DNA of 64,000 nucleotides from Flavipsychrobacter sp. Lineage in GTDB: Bacteria > Bacteroidota > Bacteroidia > Chitinophagales > Chitinophagaceae. The translations under genes were made by a program, and so were the position numbers. Below are positions 8,635-17,073 of this stretch, piece after piece; positions within the stretch are counted from its first letter, which is position 1, and each line of letters opens with the position of its first letter. The notes below the pieces were generated by a model that searched no databases, was not told where the DNA came from, and was given only the letters and a program-made list of their open reading frames with translations. The stretch lies in the NCBI GenBank assembly GCA_017849575.1, contig JAFIGV010000029.1, positions 62,001-126,000 on the forward strand, given 5' to 3'.

Positions 8635-9267
8635 CTAAGCGCGGGCATTCGCTGCTCTGTCGTTTTCGACACAGGCGCAGGCAAAGTCTTCACTGAGGAT
8701 ACCGCAGGTCTGTAACCGAAACCCCTTACCGGCCAGAGGCAATGAAATCTCTGCTTTCAGCCCCTGGCTATCAAAACGCAGCAGGGGAAGATGGTCAATA
8801 AACTCCACGCCCCTTCGGCCCTGCCACTTATAGGCTGCCTCCTTGATGCACCAGGCCAGCGTTACCAGCCGCGGATCCTGACCGAACAATGCCTGCTCCT
8901 GCTCTGATAAAAACTTATGCTGTATTGAGAGAATGCGAGGATGCCAGACCTGTATGTCAATACCGCACTCAGCAAACGGACTGACTACAGCAGCTACGTA
9001 AGGAAAAGAATGAGAGATGGAAAAATAGTAGGGGTTGCCTTCCAGCCGCGGCTTATCCTGTGCGTCGGCCCGGATATTGAGCAACGGAAAATCCTGTTTC
9101 AGATACTTCAACAGAAAGCGACCAGCCAGATGCTCCATACGGCGCTTTGGGTTGCTGACGGCAGATTGAATGCCGGTGCGTTCCACAAAAAAATGCTCGG
9201 GCTCTGCTATTTCCCAAATAGCAGCGAGGCTGTACGGATCACTTTCCCATTCCCGAAGTAGCGGCAT
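8635..9267 (-). CDS. 4'-phosphopantetheinyl transferase (Sfp/AcpT superfamily)
   Basis: 210 residues from the ATG at 9267; the frame runs on to 9357, but that extension is low quality (MPSARRGKSCGAVSRCR) and MPLLREWESDPYSLAAIWEI fits the family better. The two halves of the superfamily are visible: CGIDIQ (Mg/CoA-binding Asp) at about residue 120, and WCIKEAAYKWQGRRGVEF (Mg-binding Glu and catalytic Lys). Also conserved are RFLLKYL and FSISHSFPYVAAVV. It moves 4'-phosphopantetheine from CoA onto a serine of acyl or peptidyl carrier proteins. No carrier protein gene is nearby. Divergent from polA. Confidence 0.88.
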   Translation of the reverse strand: MPLLREWESDPYSLAAIWEIAEPEHFFVERTGIQSAVSNPKRRMEHLAGRFLLKYLKQDFPLLNIRADAQDKPRLEGNPYYFSISHSFPYVAAVVSPFAECGIDIQVWHPRILSIQHKFLSEQEQALFGQDPRLVTLAWCIKEAAYKWQGRRGVEFIDHLPLLRFDSQGLKAEISLPLAGKGFRLQTCGILSEDFACACVENDRAANARA

Positions 9268-9385
9268 AGACACATGGCGTTTGCCAGGCAAAAATGAAAC
9301 ATTCTGTCGACATCGCGATACGGCACCGCAGCTTTTGCCGCGCCGTGCACTCGGCATTCATTTCTTCAATCGCTATCTTCGCTTC

Positions 9386-12226
9386 ATGCCTGAAAAAAAG
9401 CTTTTTCTGCTCGATGCGCTGGCGCTGATCTACCGCGCTTATTATGCCCTCATCCGTAGTCCAAGGGTTACCTCCACCGGCAGAAATACCAATGCACAGT
9501 TTGGGTTCACTTCCACACTGATCGATCTGATTAATAAAGAAAAGCCTACCCATCTGGCCGTGGTGTTCGACACCGATGTAGCCACCGAACGTCATACTGA
9601 CTTTACGGCCTACAAAGCCAACCGACAGGAAGCGCCGGAAGACCTAATATCGGCATTACCCGACATCAAGCGGATCATCAAAGCGCTCAATCTTCCCTGC
9701 CTGGAAGTGGATGGATACGAAGCCGACGATATCATTGGTACGCTGGCACTCGAAGCAGCAGATCTGGGATATACCGTGTATATGGTGACGCCGGACAAAG
9801 ATTATGGGCAGATTGTGCGGGAGCAAATATTCATCTACAAGCCGGGCTATCAGGGCGGAGCAGTAGAAATTCTCGGGCCGGCAGAGGTATGCGCGAAATG
9901 GAACATAAAATCCGTACATCAGGTGATTGATATGCTGGGACTGATGGGCGATGCGGTGGATAACATACCGGGCATAGCAGGCGTGGGCGAAAAGACCGCA
10001 GCAAAGTTGCTTGCAGAATATGAAACCCTGGAAAACGTGGTAGCCAATGCTGAAAAAATAAAGGGAGCGCTGGGTCAAAAAGTATTGAATGGCCGTGAAA
10101 ACGCCCTGATGAGTAAAAAATTAGCCACCATCATCACGGACGTTCCTATACAGTTTCATGAAGAAGACTTCCGGGTGAAGGACTGGAACCGGGAAGCGCT
10201 TAAGGAAATTTTCAACGAACTGGAATTTAAAGCGCTGGGCAAAAGAATACTTGGTGAAGATACCGGGCTGCCTCACTCCGCGGCTGCCACCATAGCTACC
10301 GATCTTTTTGGCAATCCGATCCACAGGGGCGCCACTGCTTCCGATAACCGGCCTTCGGCAGCGGTAGTAGAACGTGCCAGTGAAATAGCAACCGAGTCGG
10401 TGCCCGAAAACCTGATCACCATAGCGGAGCAGCCGCATCACTACACACTCGTCACCGGCATGGACGAAGCAAAGGCTTTGGTAGCGCAGATGATGACGCA
10501 ACAGGAAATAGCTTTTGATACGGAAACCACCCATATTGATGCCATGCTGGCCGAACTGGTAGGTATGAGCTTTAGCTGGAAAAAATCGGAAGCCTGCTAT
10601 GTATCGGTGCCCGAAAACCGGGAGGACGTACTTTCCCTGCTGGAGTGTTTCCGTCCGCTGTTTGACCGCGAAGACATCACCTGGGTGGGCCAAAACCTAA
10701 AGTATGACATGACCCTGCTGAAGCACTATGGCTTTGCGCTGAAGGGTAAGCTTTATGATACCATGCTGGCCAATTATGTTATCGAACCCGAGGGCAAGCG
10801 TAGTATGGATGTACTGAGTGCTAAATATCTGCACTACAAACCCATAAGCATCGATACGCTGATCGGTAAAGGAAAAAATCAGATCAGCATGCGACAGGTA
10901 GATCTTGCCCTTGTGAAAGAATATGCGGCAGAAGATGCAGATGTTACCCTTCAGCTCAAACAGTGTTTTACGCCCATGGTGGAACAAGCTGCGGTGGGCG
11001 ATATCCTGCAAAATGTAGAAAACCCGCTGGTACCCGTACTGATGGAGATGGAATATGAGGGCGTAGGCATTGATGTTGCATTTCTCAATGACTACAGTAA
11101 GGAAATGGAGTTTGAGATCCGGCAGGCCGAAGAGAGAGTGTTTGGTCATGCCGGCGTCCGGTTCAACCTCGGCTCGCCCAAGCAATTGGGAGAGGTACTC
11201 TTCGAGCTGATGAAACTCGACAGTGCGAAAAAGACAAAAACCGGCCAGTACGCTACCGGCGAAGATGTATTGCAAAAGCTGCGCAACAAGCATCAGATCA
11301 TAGAAGACATATTGGTGTACCGCGAGCTGACCAAGCTCAAAAGCACTTACATCGATGCACTTCCCCAACTGATCCATCCGAAAACCGGGCGGGTACATAC
11401 CTGTTTTAATCAGGCTGTGGCTGTGACCGGCAGGCTGAGCAGCACCAACCCCAACCTTCAGAACATACCCATACGTACCGACCGCGGTCGCGAAATCCGG
11501 AAAGCTTTTGTACCCCGCGCCGAGGGCTGGAAGCTTCTCTCTGCCGACTACTCACAAATCGAACTCCGCATCATTGCAGCCATCAGTGGCGATGAAAGTA
11601 TGATACAATCCTTTCGGGAAAACAAAGACATACATACGGCCACTTCTGCAAAAGTGTATGGGGTGCCGGAGACGGAAGTCACCCCGCAGATGCGCCGGGC
11701 AGCAAAGGCGGTAAACTTTGGCATCATCTACGGACAAAGTGCCTGGGGACTTGCAGAAAATCTGAACATTTCGCGAACTGAGGCCAAAGAGATCATCGAC
11801 AATTATTTTCGGCAATACCCTGCCATCAAGCGGTATATGGACAACCAGATGAACTTTGCCCGCGAAACGGGTTATGTAGAGACCTTGATGGGACGTAAGC
11901 GTTGGTTACGGGATATTAATTCATCCAACCAGACGGTGCGGGGATATGCCGAACGCAATGCTATCAACATGCCCATTCAGGGCACGGCAGCAGACATGAT
12001 TAAGCTGGCGATGATCAAGGTGCACCGGTTACTCAAAGAAAGCGGTTTGGGCACGCGCATGATTTTGCAGGTGCATGATGAACTGGTGTTTGATGTTCCG
12101 GAGCACGAAGTGGAGGCGGCAAAAACGCTGATTCAGGAAGGGATGCAGTCGGCCATGAAGCTGCCCAACGGAGTACCTGTGGTTGCTGAAGCCGGTGTGG
12201 GGGCCAACTGGCTGGAAGCACATTAG
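9386..12226 (+). CDS. polA: DNA polymerase I with both exonuclease domains
   Basis: 946 residues from the ATG at 9386 (MPEKKLFLLDALALIYRAYY). The frame is open back to 9170, but that part overlaps the divergent gene and is not conserved. The 5'-3' exonuclease domain (about 1-300) has EADDIIGTLA, TPDKDYGQIV and GDAVDNIPGIAGVGEKTAAK. The 3'-5' proofreading domain appears intact: FDTET (Exo I), GQNLKYDMTLL (Exo II), YAAEDADVTLQL (Exo III). The polymerase domain has motif A SADYSQIELRI, motif B RRAAKAVNFGIIYG and motif C LQVHDELVFDVP. Roles: Okazaki fragment maturation and repair. A TATCTTCG near-match to the -7 box sits 8 bases before the ATG. Confidence 0.97.
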   Translation: MPEKKLFLLDALALIYRAYYALIRSPRVTSTGRNTNAQFGFTSTLIDLINKEKPTHLAVVFDTDVATERHTDFTAYKANRQEAPEDLISALPDIKRIIKALNLPCLEVDGYEADDIIGTLALEAADLGYTVYMVTPDKDYGQIVREQIFIYKPGYQGGAVEILGPAEVCAKWNIKSVHQVIDMLGLMGDAVDNIPGIAGVGEKTAAKLLAEYETLENVVANAEKIKGALGQKVLNGRENALMSKKLATIITDVPIQFHEEDFRVKDWNREALKEIFNELEFKALGKRILGEDTGLPHSAAATIATDLFGNPIHRGATASDNRPSAAVVERASEIATESVPENLITIAEQPHHYTLVTGMDEAKALVAQMMTQQEIAFDTETTHIDAMLAELVGMSFSWKKSEACYVSVPENREDVLSLLECFRPLFDREDITWVGQNLKYDMTLLKHYGFALKGKLYDTMLANYVIEPEGKRSMDVLSAKYLHYKPISIDTLIGKGKNQISMRQVDLALVKEYAAEDADVTLQLKQCFTPMVEQAAVGDILQNVENPLVPVLMEMEYEGVGIDVAFLNDYSKEMEFEIRQAEERVFGHAGVRFNLGSPKQLGEVLFELMKLDSAKKTKTGQYATGEDVLQKLRNKHQIIEDILVYRELTKLKSTYIDALPQLIHPKTGRVHTCFNQAVAVTGRLSSTNPNLQNIPIRTDRGREIRKAFVPRAEGWKLLSADYSQIELRIIAAISGDESMIQSFRENKDIHTATSAKVYGVPETEVTPQMRRAAKAVNFGIIYGQSAWGLAENLNISRTEAKEIIDNYFRQYPAIKRYMDNQMNFARETGYVETLMGRKRWLRDINSSNQTVRGYAERNAINMPIQGTAADMIKLAMIKVHRLLKESGLGTRMILQVHDELVFDVPEHEVEAAKTLIQEGMQSAMKLPNGVPVVAEAGVGANWLEAH

Positions 12227-12233
12227 CGCCTTC

Positions 12234-12575
12234 TTACCGGGTTTGGGTATAGCCCCAGTCTTTCAGCCAGGCCACTATTTTTTCTTTGTAGTCGCCCTGA
12301 ATGATAATCAGCCCGTCCTTTACGCTGCCACCGGTGCCACATTTGGTTTTCAGTTGTTTGCCCAGCGCCTCCAGATCGTCAGTGCTGCCGGCAAAGTTGG
12401 CCACCAGTGTCACCACTTTTCCCGCCCGTTGTCGGGTATCCAACTGCACACGCAGGCGTTGTTTATCTTTCGGCAAGGTTTCCTGCCCGCCAGCAGATTC
12501 CTGAAAATCGTTGTAATAGTCCTGATTGGTGGAATACACGAGTCCATCCGTGCGACCTTGCTTTTTCTTACTCAT
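12234..12575 (-). CDS. eIF1/SUI1-family translation factor (YciH-like)
   Basis: 113 residues from MSKKKQGRTDGLVYSTN at 12575; a longer frame to 12665 is rejected because it overlaps queD and lacks conservation. The SUI1 fold is clear in the C-terminal half: RAGKVVTLVANFAG, LGKQLKTKCGTGGSVKDG and IIIQGDYKEKIVAWLKDWGY. Bacterial members (E. coli YciH) have been linked to initiation fidelity or stress translation; the role here is inferred. Last gene of the leftward operon starting at 15117. It is convergent with polA, whose stop is 7 bases away. Confidence 0.88.
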   Translation of the reverse strand: MSKKKQGRTDGLVYSTNQDYYNDFQESAGGQETLPKDKQRLRVQLDTRQRAGKVVTLVANFAGSTDDLEALGKQLKTKCGTGGSVKDGLIIIQGDYKEKIVAWLKDWGYTQTR

Positions 12576-12618
12576 AACCCTGTGGCAAAAATAAGGGGTA
12601 GCGTTTTCATGCGAGCGC

Positions 12619-13086
12619 TTACATCCATTCGCGGCGAGCTTCAGCAAAACTACTGGGCGTTTCATATAGACGAACGAACTCCGTTCGCGCCTCTTGCGGA
12701 TGTTCTTTCAGCGATGCTTCCATCTGTTCAAAGATCCACACCACCATATTCTCGGCCGTGGTATTCATGGCAGGAAGGCTTAGATTCAAGTATTGATGGT
12801 CGAGTTTTGGAGCGATCTGCTCATTCCATATCGCCTTTATCTCCGAAAAATCCAGGGTTATACCCTCGTCGCCAGTCAATCCGGAGATACCGAATATGAC
12901 CCGATAAGTATGACCATGCAGATTTCCGCATTTGCCTTCGTACGCATGCAGATGATGGGCTGCATCAAACGTGAACTCCTTACTCACCAACACACGCTTG
13001 TGGTGGTATCGGAGCTGCTGCTGCTGAATATCGCGACCGTACTCCTGAAGCCGGTCCGGTAAAATAAATCCTTTGTTTTGCTCCAT
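12619..13086 (-). CDS. queD: 6-carboxy-tetrahydropterin synthase (6-pyruvoyl-tetrahydropterin synthase family)
   Basis: 155 residues. Zinc-site histidines are seen in FTFDAAHHLHAYEGKCGNLHGHTYRV. The Cys two residues before the Leu-His-Gly-His (CGNLHGH) is the QueD-type catalytic cysteine arrangement. A later DFSEIKAIWNEQIAPKLDHQYLN carries the Asp/His of the proton relay. QueD converts 7,8-dihydroneopterin triphosphate to 6-carboxytetrahydropterin for queuosine and other 7-deazaguanines. No queC, queE or queF is adjacent, so the route would need genes elsewhere. The first 35 residues before FTFDAAHH are longer than usual, so a later start is possible. In an operon 12 bases after the EamA gene. 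Confidence 0.87.
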   Translation of the reverse strand: MEQNKGFILPDRLQEYGRDIQQQQLRYHHKRVLVSKEFTFDAAHHLHAYEGKCGNLHGHTYRVIFGISGLTGDEGITLDFSEIKAIWNEQIAPKLDHQYLNLSLPAMNTTAENMVVWIFEQMEASLKEHPQEARTEFVRLYETPSSFAEARREWM

Positions 13087-13098
13087 AGTTTTGGAAAG

Positions 13099-14016
13099 CT
13101 ATTTTACAACAGCTCTTCTTTGTTTAATTCCAAAATTGACCAGATACACCCCTGCAAAAATGAGCAGTGTGGCTACCAGTTTTATCCAGGTAAGTTGTTC
13201 GCCCGTGGCAACTACTGATATAAACGCTGCAAAGATGGGCTGCAAGTAGATATACGCACCCGCAGTGGCCGGCGAAAGATGCTGCAATGCATAAGTGTTC
13301 CAGAGGTAGGTGAAAAAGGTGACACAGATAACGATAAAGCCTACCGAAAGCCAATCGGCCCAGCCAAACAGTGACCAGGGTATTTCCAGAAACTGGGGAA
13401 GGCTGAAGGGAAGCACAAACAGGAAACCAAAGAAGAAGACCCAGCGTATGACGATGATGGGCCTGTAGCGAAGCATCAAGGGCTTGATGATAACGAGATA
13501 AATAGCGTAAGCAGCAGCATTGAGAAAGATAAACAAGTCGCCAAGGGCAGAGTTTCCGGTAAGGGTGATTTCCTTGCCTGCGCTCATCAATAACGTAGCC
13601 CCGCTGATGCCCAGAACGAGCCCCAGCGCTTTCTGAAAGCTGATGCGCTCACGAAGCATGAACAACGATATAATTGTGATCAACAGCGGTGTGCTCATCA
13701 TGATCAGCGACGCATGGATGGGAAAGGTAAGATTGAGCCCGGCGAAGAAAAGCATCTGATTCAGGGCCACGCCGAATAGTCCGCCCAATACGAGAATCTT
13801 CCAGTCTTTGCGGGCGATGGTGGTGCGAAATCCAGACCCGCCGGCAAAGCTGATCCAGAACAAAACCATCACCACGCTAACCCGTATAAAGATGAAACCC
13901 AGAGGCCCTACCAAACGGGGCATCACATGCTTGGCCACCGTAAAACCAGCGCCGTAAAAAAGATTGGCGCCCAGCAAGGCCAGATGTGCTTTTACCCTAT
14001 TGTTCACAGCGCGCAA
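13099..14016 (-). CDS. EamA/DMT-family drug-metabolite transporter
   Basis: 305 residues with about ten membrane helices arranged as two repeats of five, the EamA (RhaT/YdcZ-like) pattern. Repeat one begins HLALLGANLFYGAGFTVAKH, repeat two NSALGDLFIFLNAAAYAIYL. The conserved loop before the last helix pair is present (LQHLSPATAGAYIYLQPIFA). Inner-membrane exporter or exchanger; the substrate cannot be read from sequence. It starts 9 bases downstream of the glycosyltransferase gene and is followed 12 bases later by queD, so one transcript is likely. Confidence 0.88.
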   Translation of the reverse strand: MRAVNNRVKAHLALLGANLFYGAGFTVAKHVMPRLVGPLGFIFIRVSVVMVLFWISFAGGSGFRTTIARKDWKILVLGGLFGVALNQMLFFAGLNLTFPIHASLIMMSTPLLITIISLFMLRERISFQKALGLVLGISGATLLMSAGKEITLTGNSALGDLFIFLNAAAYAIYLVIIKPLMLRYRPIIVIRWVFFFGFLFVLPFSLPQFLEIPWSLFGWADWLSVGFIVICVTFFTYLWNTYALQHLSPATAGAYIYLQPIFAAFISVVATGEQLTWIKLVATLLIFAGVYLVNFGIKQRRAVVK

Positions 14017-14025
14017 AGGTATTGC

Positions 14026-15117
14026 TTAGCAAGTGTCTATCCATTGTGTCAGCACAGATTGATAATGATTGAAGTCATCTTTCCCAAAAGGCTTTAAAAA
14101 CGGGAACGAGGCTATGCGTGAAAAGATCGCCCCCTGCTCTACCTGATCTTGCGAGAGGCAATAGCATAGGCCCTTTTCATGAAGCGAACTTCCCAGATAC
14201 TCCTGTTCTGTCTGTCCGGGCGTGGGAATCACCACTGCCTGCTTACCGAGGGCCATAAGGTCCATCAGCGTAGAATAGCCGCTGCGGCACCACACCCCGG
14301 TGGCCGCCTGCAGCAGGGGTTGCAGGGCCTTGCGGGTAAGGCGTCCAAAGTATTGTATGTGCCCGGGTATATCTTCGGGTCTGCGTGTAGCCTCGGCGCC
14401 TTCTACAAAGTAGGTGCGTTCCCCTCGCTGCACGACCTGTCTCCACAGTTGGTCCGAGAGCACCGTGCGCTGTGGTTCGGGGCCTGAAAGCAAAACCAGG
14501 AGGCCGGGTGCAGCACCACCGACCGGAGCTGTGTCCATCTGCGAAAGCAAGCCAATATATCTGCAGTTTTTCGGCAGGCGGTCCGGGTGGGACAGGCTGC
14601 CCCCAAGCCCGCCATTTTCCTCTATATCCGGCACCCATATCTGATCGAAGCGCTGCAGCATCCGGTAATGAACAGACTGCAACAAGCCGTCTGCCCGTGC
14701 GCCCATACCGGTCTGTATGCGCAACTGATGGGTAAGTATCACACTGGGCAACCCTTTGTGGAACAAACCATAACGATTGTCTGAAATCACACCATCGAAG
14801 GAACGGCGTTGTAGCAGTTCTTTCAACCAATTGTGCTCGGCTCTGACCCGGGCCAGCAGACCCGGCACCTGCCGGAGCATGGCAAATGCAAACCTTTCGC
14901 CGGGTTGGTTATAACGGATGTCATAGCCGGGAAGTTGCAGAGTTTCAAGGCCAGGCAGTGTTTTGCGGATATAGTCCTGCTGCCATTCAGTGCCCGCAAA
15001 TACAGGTCTATGGCCTGTTTCCACGAGCCGGTGCAGGATCGGCACGCAACGGGTAGTATGCCCAAGGCCCCAGTCGAGCGGGGCAATAAGTATGTGTTTT
15101 GCAGCGTTTCTGCTCAA
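14026..15117 (-). CDS. GT-B fold glycosyltransferase, MurG/GT28-like
   Basis: 363 residues from a TTG codon at 15117 (MSRNAAKHILIAPLDWGLGH); no ATG fits as well, and a TACTTTTG promoter box lies 26 bases upstream. The N-terminal acceptor domain begins with the glycine-rich PLDWGLGHTTRCVPIL loop typical of MurG and related transferases. The C-terminal nucleotide-sugar site shows GVWCRSGYSTLMDLMALGKQAVVIPTPGQTEQE (quoted in two parts: GYSTLMDLMALGKQ, then IPTPGQTEQEY). Donor and acceptor are unknown; it is too diverged to be MurG itself. First gene of a four-gene leftward operon. Confidence 0.8.
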   Translation of the reverse strand: MSRNAAKHILIAPLDWGLGHTTRCVPILHRLVETGHRPVFAGTEWQQDYIRKTLPGLETLQLPGYDIRYNQPGERFAFAMLRQVPGLLARVRAEHNWLKELLQRRSFDGVISDNRYGLFHKGLPSVILTHQLRIQTGMGARADGLLQSVHYRMLQRFDQIWVPDIEENGGLGGSLSHPDRLPKNCRYIGLLSQMDTAPVGGAAPGLLVLLSGPEPQRTVLSDQLWRQVVQRGERTYFVEGAEATRRPEDIPGHIQYFGRLTRKALQPLLQAATGVWCRSGYSTLMDLMALGKQAVVIPTPGQTEQEYLGSSLHEKGLCYCLSQDQVEQGAIFSRIASFPFLKPFGKDDFNHYQSVLTQWIDTC

Positions 15118-15126
15118 AATAATCTG

Positions 15127-15134
15127 TACTTTTA
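15127..15134 (+). promoter_or_regulatory. Candidate -7 box for the small lipoprotein gene
   Basis: TACTTTTA, one mismatch from TANNTTTG, 24 bases before the lipoprotein ATG. It faces the minus-strand TACTTTTG at 15143-15150, so the two predicted start points are a few bases apart. Confidence 0.4.
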
Positions 15135-15142
15135 GGCCTGCG

Positions 15143-15150
15143 CAAAAGTA
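15143..15150 (-). promoter_or_regulatory. Candidate -7 box for the glycosyltransferase operon
   Basis: TACTTTTG on the minus strand, a full TANNTTTG match, 25 bases before the TTG start at 15117. Confidence 0.5.
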
Positions 15151-15158
15151 GCGGATTT

Positions 15159-15305
15159 ATGAAGCGTAAGGGAAGTATCAAAGCAATGATAACCATGCTG
15201 CTGGCAGGGATGACCTTTTTGTTGGCACAAAGTTGTAGTGGAAGTAAAGGCTGCGGCTGCGGAAATGACATCAATAAAGCTTACAGGCAACCAAGGCACC
15301 GTTAA
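15159..15305 (+). CDS. Small Cys/Gly-rich lipoprotein
   Basis: 48 residues. A positively charged start (MKRKGSIKAM) and a hydrophobic stretch (ITMLLAGMTFLLA) lead to a lipobox LLAQSC, with Cys26 as the lipidation site. The mature peptide is only about 23 residues and contains SGSKGCGCGNDINKAY, so two further Cys lie in a GCGCG motif. Unknown function. Read divergently from the glycosyltransferase operon and followed 17 bases later by an 80-codon gene that probably shares its transcript. The ending is Arg/His-rich (RQPRHR). Confidence 0.6.
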   Translation: MKRKGSIKAMITMLLAGMTFLLAQSCSGSKGCGCGNDINKAYRQPRHR

Positions 15306-15322
15306 CTAAAAAGACGTGTTTT

Positions 15323-15565
15323 ATGTGGGGGAAGAGCAATAAAGTATGGTTACATTATCAGCGCAACATCATTGCGGCGGATGTTTACAATGCCGTTTTT
15401 CTTTCTGCATTTATCCGCCATGCAGCGGTACAACGCCTGCATACCTGGCAAATGGAAGTACTGGATTTGCAGCGGTATAAGAAAATCACCAAGCCCGCTA
15501 AGGTACACCGCAGCATGAAGGAGCGTGCTCATGAGCCTTTTGTCTTCATTGTAGGCAAGAACTAA
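15323..15565 (+). CDS. Small basic protein of unknown function
   Basis: 80 residues, MWGKSNKVWLHYQRNIIAAD at the start, rich in Lys, Arg, His and aromatic residues, no signal peptide and no recognised domain. It lies 17 bases after the small lipoprotein gene and 25 bases before a strong terminator, which supports a real two-gene unit. An antisense frame of similar length over the same region has no better claim. Confidence is moderate because there is no motif. Confidence 0.45.
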   Translation: MWGKSNKVWLHYQRNIIAADVYNAVFLSAFIRHAAVQRLHTWQMEVLDLQRYKKITKPAKVHRSMKERAHEPFVFIVGKN

Positions 15566-15590
15566 GGAATACAGACATCGGTAGGATACG

Positions 15591-15610
15591 GGGGCTTTAG
15601 CCCCTTTTTT
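15591..15610 (+). terminator. Rho-independent terminator
   Basis: GGGGC / GCCCC stem with a TTTA loop followed by six T. Ends the small lipoprotein transcript. A second hairpin (GGAAGAG / CTCTTCC then CTTTTT, 15621-15646) follows at once. Confidence 0.8.
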
Positions 15611-15727
15611 CATAAGAAAAGGAAGAGACGAAACTCTTCCCTTTTTACTTTTCTCTGGTCAAAAAATATTAACATGCCGGATATGCATAAAAAGACGAGC
15701 ACCCCACCGGCAGCGTTAGTAGCGGGC

Positions 15728-15756
15728 AAAAAAAAGGAGCGAATCCTTCCGCTCCC
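15728..15756 (-). terminator. Rho-independent terminator of dcd
   Basis: On the minus strand GGAGCG pairs with CGCTCC, followed by eight T. It lies 26 bases beyond the dcd stop. Confidence 0.8.
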
Positions 15757-15781
15757 TGTTTATTTCTTCAAGCCATACTGA

Positions 15782-16318
15782 CTAAAAGCTGTTCTTCCAC
15801 ATCATACTTTCCACCGGGCGATTGGGCTGATGGCTGTACTTGGCATTGCCTTTCTGGTTGTACTTTACCTCTATTTCGCCATCCACAGGGAAGTAGATCA
15901 GTTGACCTATAGGCATGCCTTTATAAACCTTTACGGGTTGTTTTACCGATATTTCCAGGGTCCAGTTGCCGCAAAAACCCACATCGCCTTTTCCCGCAGT
16001 AGCGTGGATATCAATACCCAGTCGCCCTGTGCTCGACTTCCCTTCCAGAAAGGGAACATGCGCATGCGATTCGGTGTATTCCATCGTCACCCCGAGGTAA
16101 AAGATGTGCGGATAGAGCACAAAGCCTTCTTCGGGAATTTCGAAAGGCTCTATGGTATTGTGCTTTTTAGCATCGAGTATGTGTTCTTTGTACGTAGCTA
16201 GTGTGCTGCCAAGATGCACATCATAACTGTTGCTGCCCAGGCATTCGCGCTGGTAAGGCTCAATCTTGATGGTGCCTTTGGCCATCTCTTCGAGTATGCG
16301 TTTATCTGAAAGAATCAT
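15782..16318 (-). CDS. dcd: dCTP deaminase
   Basis: 178 residues, the usual size. Deaminates dCTP to dUTP, feeding dTMP synthesis. Family motifs: MILSDKRILEEMAKG, SNSYDVHLG, the substrate loop LEGKSSTGRLGIDIHATAGKG and WTLEISV with the catalytic Glu. The tail YNQKGNAKYSHQPNRPVES is the flexible C-terminus that closes over the nucleotide. A bifunctional dCTP deaminase/dUTPase cannot be excluded from sequence alone. Leftward, 52 bases downstream of the redoxin gene. Confidence 0.93.
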   Translation of the reverse strand: MILSDKRILEEMAKGTIKIEPYQRECLGSNSYDVHLGSTLATYKEHILDAKKHNTIEPFEIPEEGFVLYPHIFYLGVTMEYTESHAHVPFLEGKSSTGRLGIDIHATAGKGDVGFCGNWTLEISVKQPVKVYKGMPIGQLIYFPVDGEIEVKYNQKGNAKYSHQPNRPVESMMWKNSF

Positions 16319-16370
16319 GAAACTTTTTGGATTGTATTGCTGCCGCTTTCTACGGCTCCGAAAAAGACGT

Positions 16371-16901
16371 TTATTGAATAAACATCTTCAGAGAATCGAA
16401 AGGAGCTTTGCCGGTAAAAGAATGCACCAACTTATAATTTTTATCGTAAAAATTCACCTGGGGCAGTAGTTCGTAAGTATAGATGTAATAAATAAGATTG
16501 CCGCGCTCGGTGCCAATATTCTTGAATAACACATTGTCCTTTAGACCTGCTTTATCAATAAATCCCTTCATGTACTCTTTGTTTCGGTCTTCCGCCACCA
16601 GTACGAGCTGCGTATTTTGAAATAAAGATTGGTTTTGTTTCAGCGAGTCAATCACCCAGTTGCAATGGTCGCAAAGCGGGTGGAAGATCATCATCATCAC
16701 CGGCTTGCCCTTTTTGAGGTTTGTGTTGGTAAGGGTGCCTCCCAAAGTCTTTTCGAGCACAAAAGGAGGTATGGGTGCGCCCTTTTTGCGATAGGCAAGC
16801 TGCTCCGGTTTGGGAGCGGGAAACACGGGCTTTCCCTGCTGAGCAAAACCCGAAATACTGACGGCACAGGCACAAAGAAATGTAAACAGCAAACGCATCA
16901 T
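16371..16901 (-). CDS. Secreted thioredoxin-fold protein with CxxC-type site
   Basis: 176 residues from the ATG at 16901. The frame is open to a TTG at 16919, but a TAAATTTG promoter box covers that codon, so the ATG is chosen. Signal peptide MMRLLFTFLCACAVSISGFA. The mature part has a thioredoxin-like fold: PVMMMIFHPLCDHCNWVIDSL gives a CDHC redox motif at the start of a helix, and LLPQVNFYDKNYKLVHSF carries the cis-Pro-type strand. Probable periplasmic thiol oxidoreductase, redoxin/TlpA-like; the partner is unknown. Confidence 0.78.
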   Translation of the reverse strand: MMRLLFTFLCACAVSISGFAQQGKPVFPAPKPEQLAYRKKGAPIPPFVLEKTLGGTLTNTNLKKGKPVMMMIFHPLCDHCNWVIDSLKQNQSLFQNTQLVLVAEDRNKEYMKGFIDKAGLKDNVLFKNIGTERGNLIYYIYTYELLPQVNFYDKNYKLVHSFTGKAPFDSLKMFIQ

Positions 16902-16916
16902 GATAATTCTTTGCCG

Positions 16917-16924
16917 CAAATTTA
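16917..16924 (-). promoter_or_regulatory. Candidate -7 promoter box for the redoxin gene
   Basis: TAAATTTG on the minus strand followed by CGG, a full TANNTTTG match, 15 bases before the ATG at 16901. Confidence 0.5.
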
Positions 16925-17073
16925 TTGATCGTGCGGAAAGTAAATCCTTAAAATATATTCAAAGGTCATTTTGGATAGAGCGCAGCAGCGTGCAGGCTTT
17001 GTCACCCCAATTCCATTTTATAGTGTTCTGCCAACAGATTGTAAACGTTCATAGTCTTTGAACCTACAACCGT

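Noticed and set aside
15350-15613. An 87-codon antisense frame over the 80-residue gene
   Set aside because: It reads into the terminator hairpin; the plus-strand gene has better context.
15662-15781. A short frame starting MPDMHKKTS upstream of dcd
   Set aside because: It runs through the dcd terminator and has no supporting feature.
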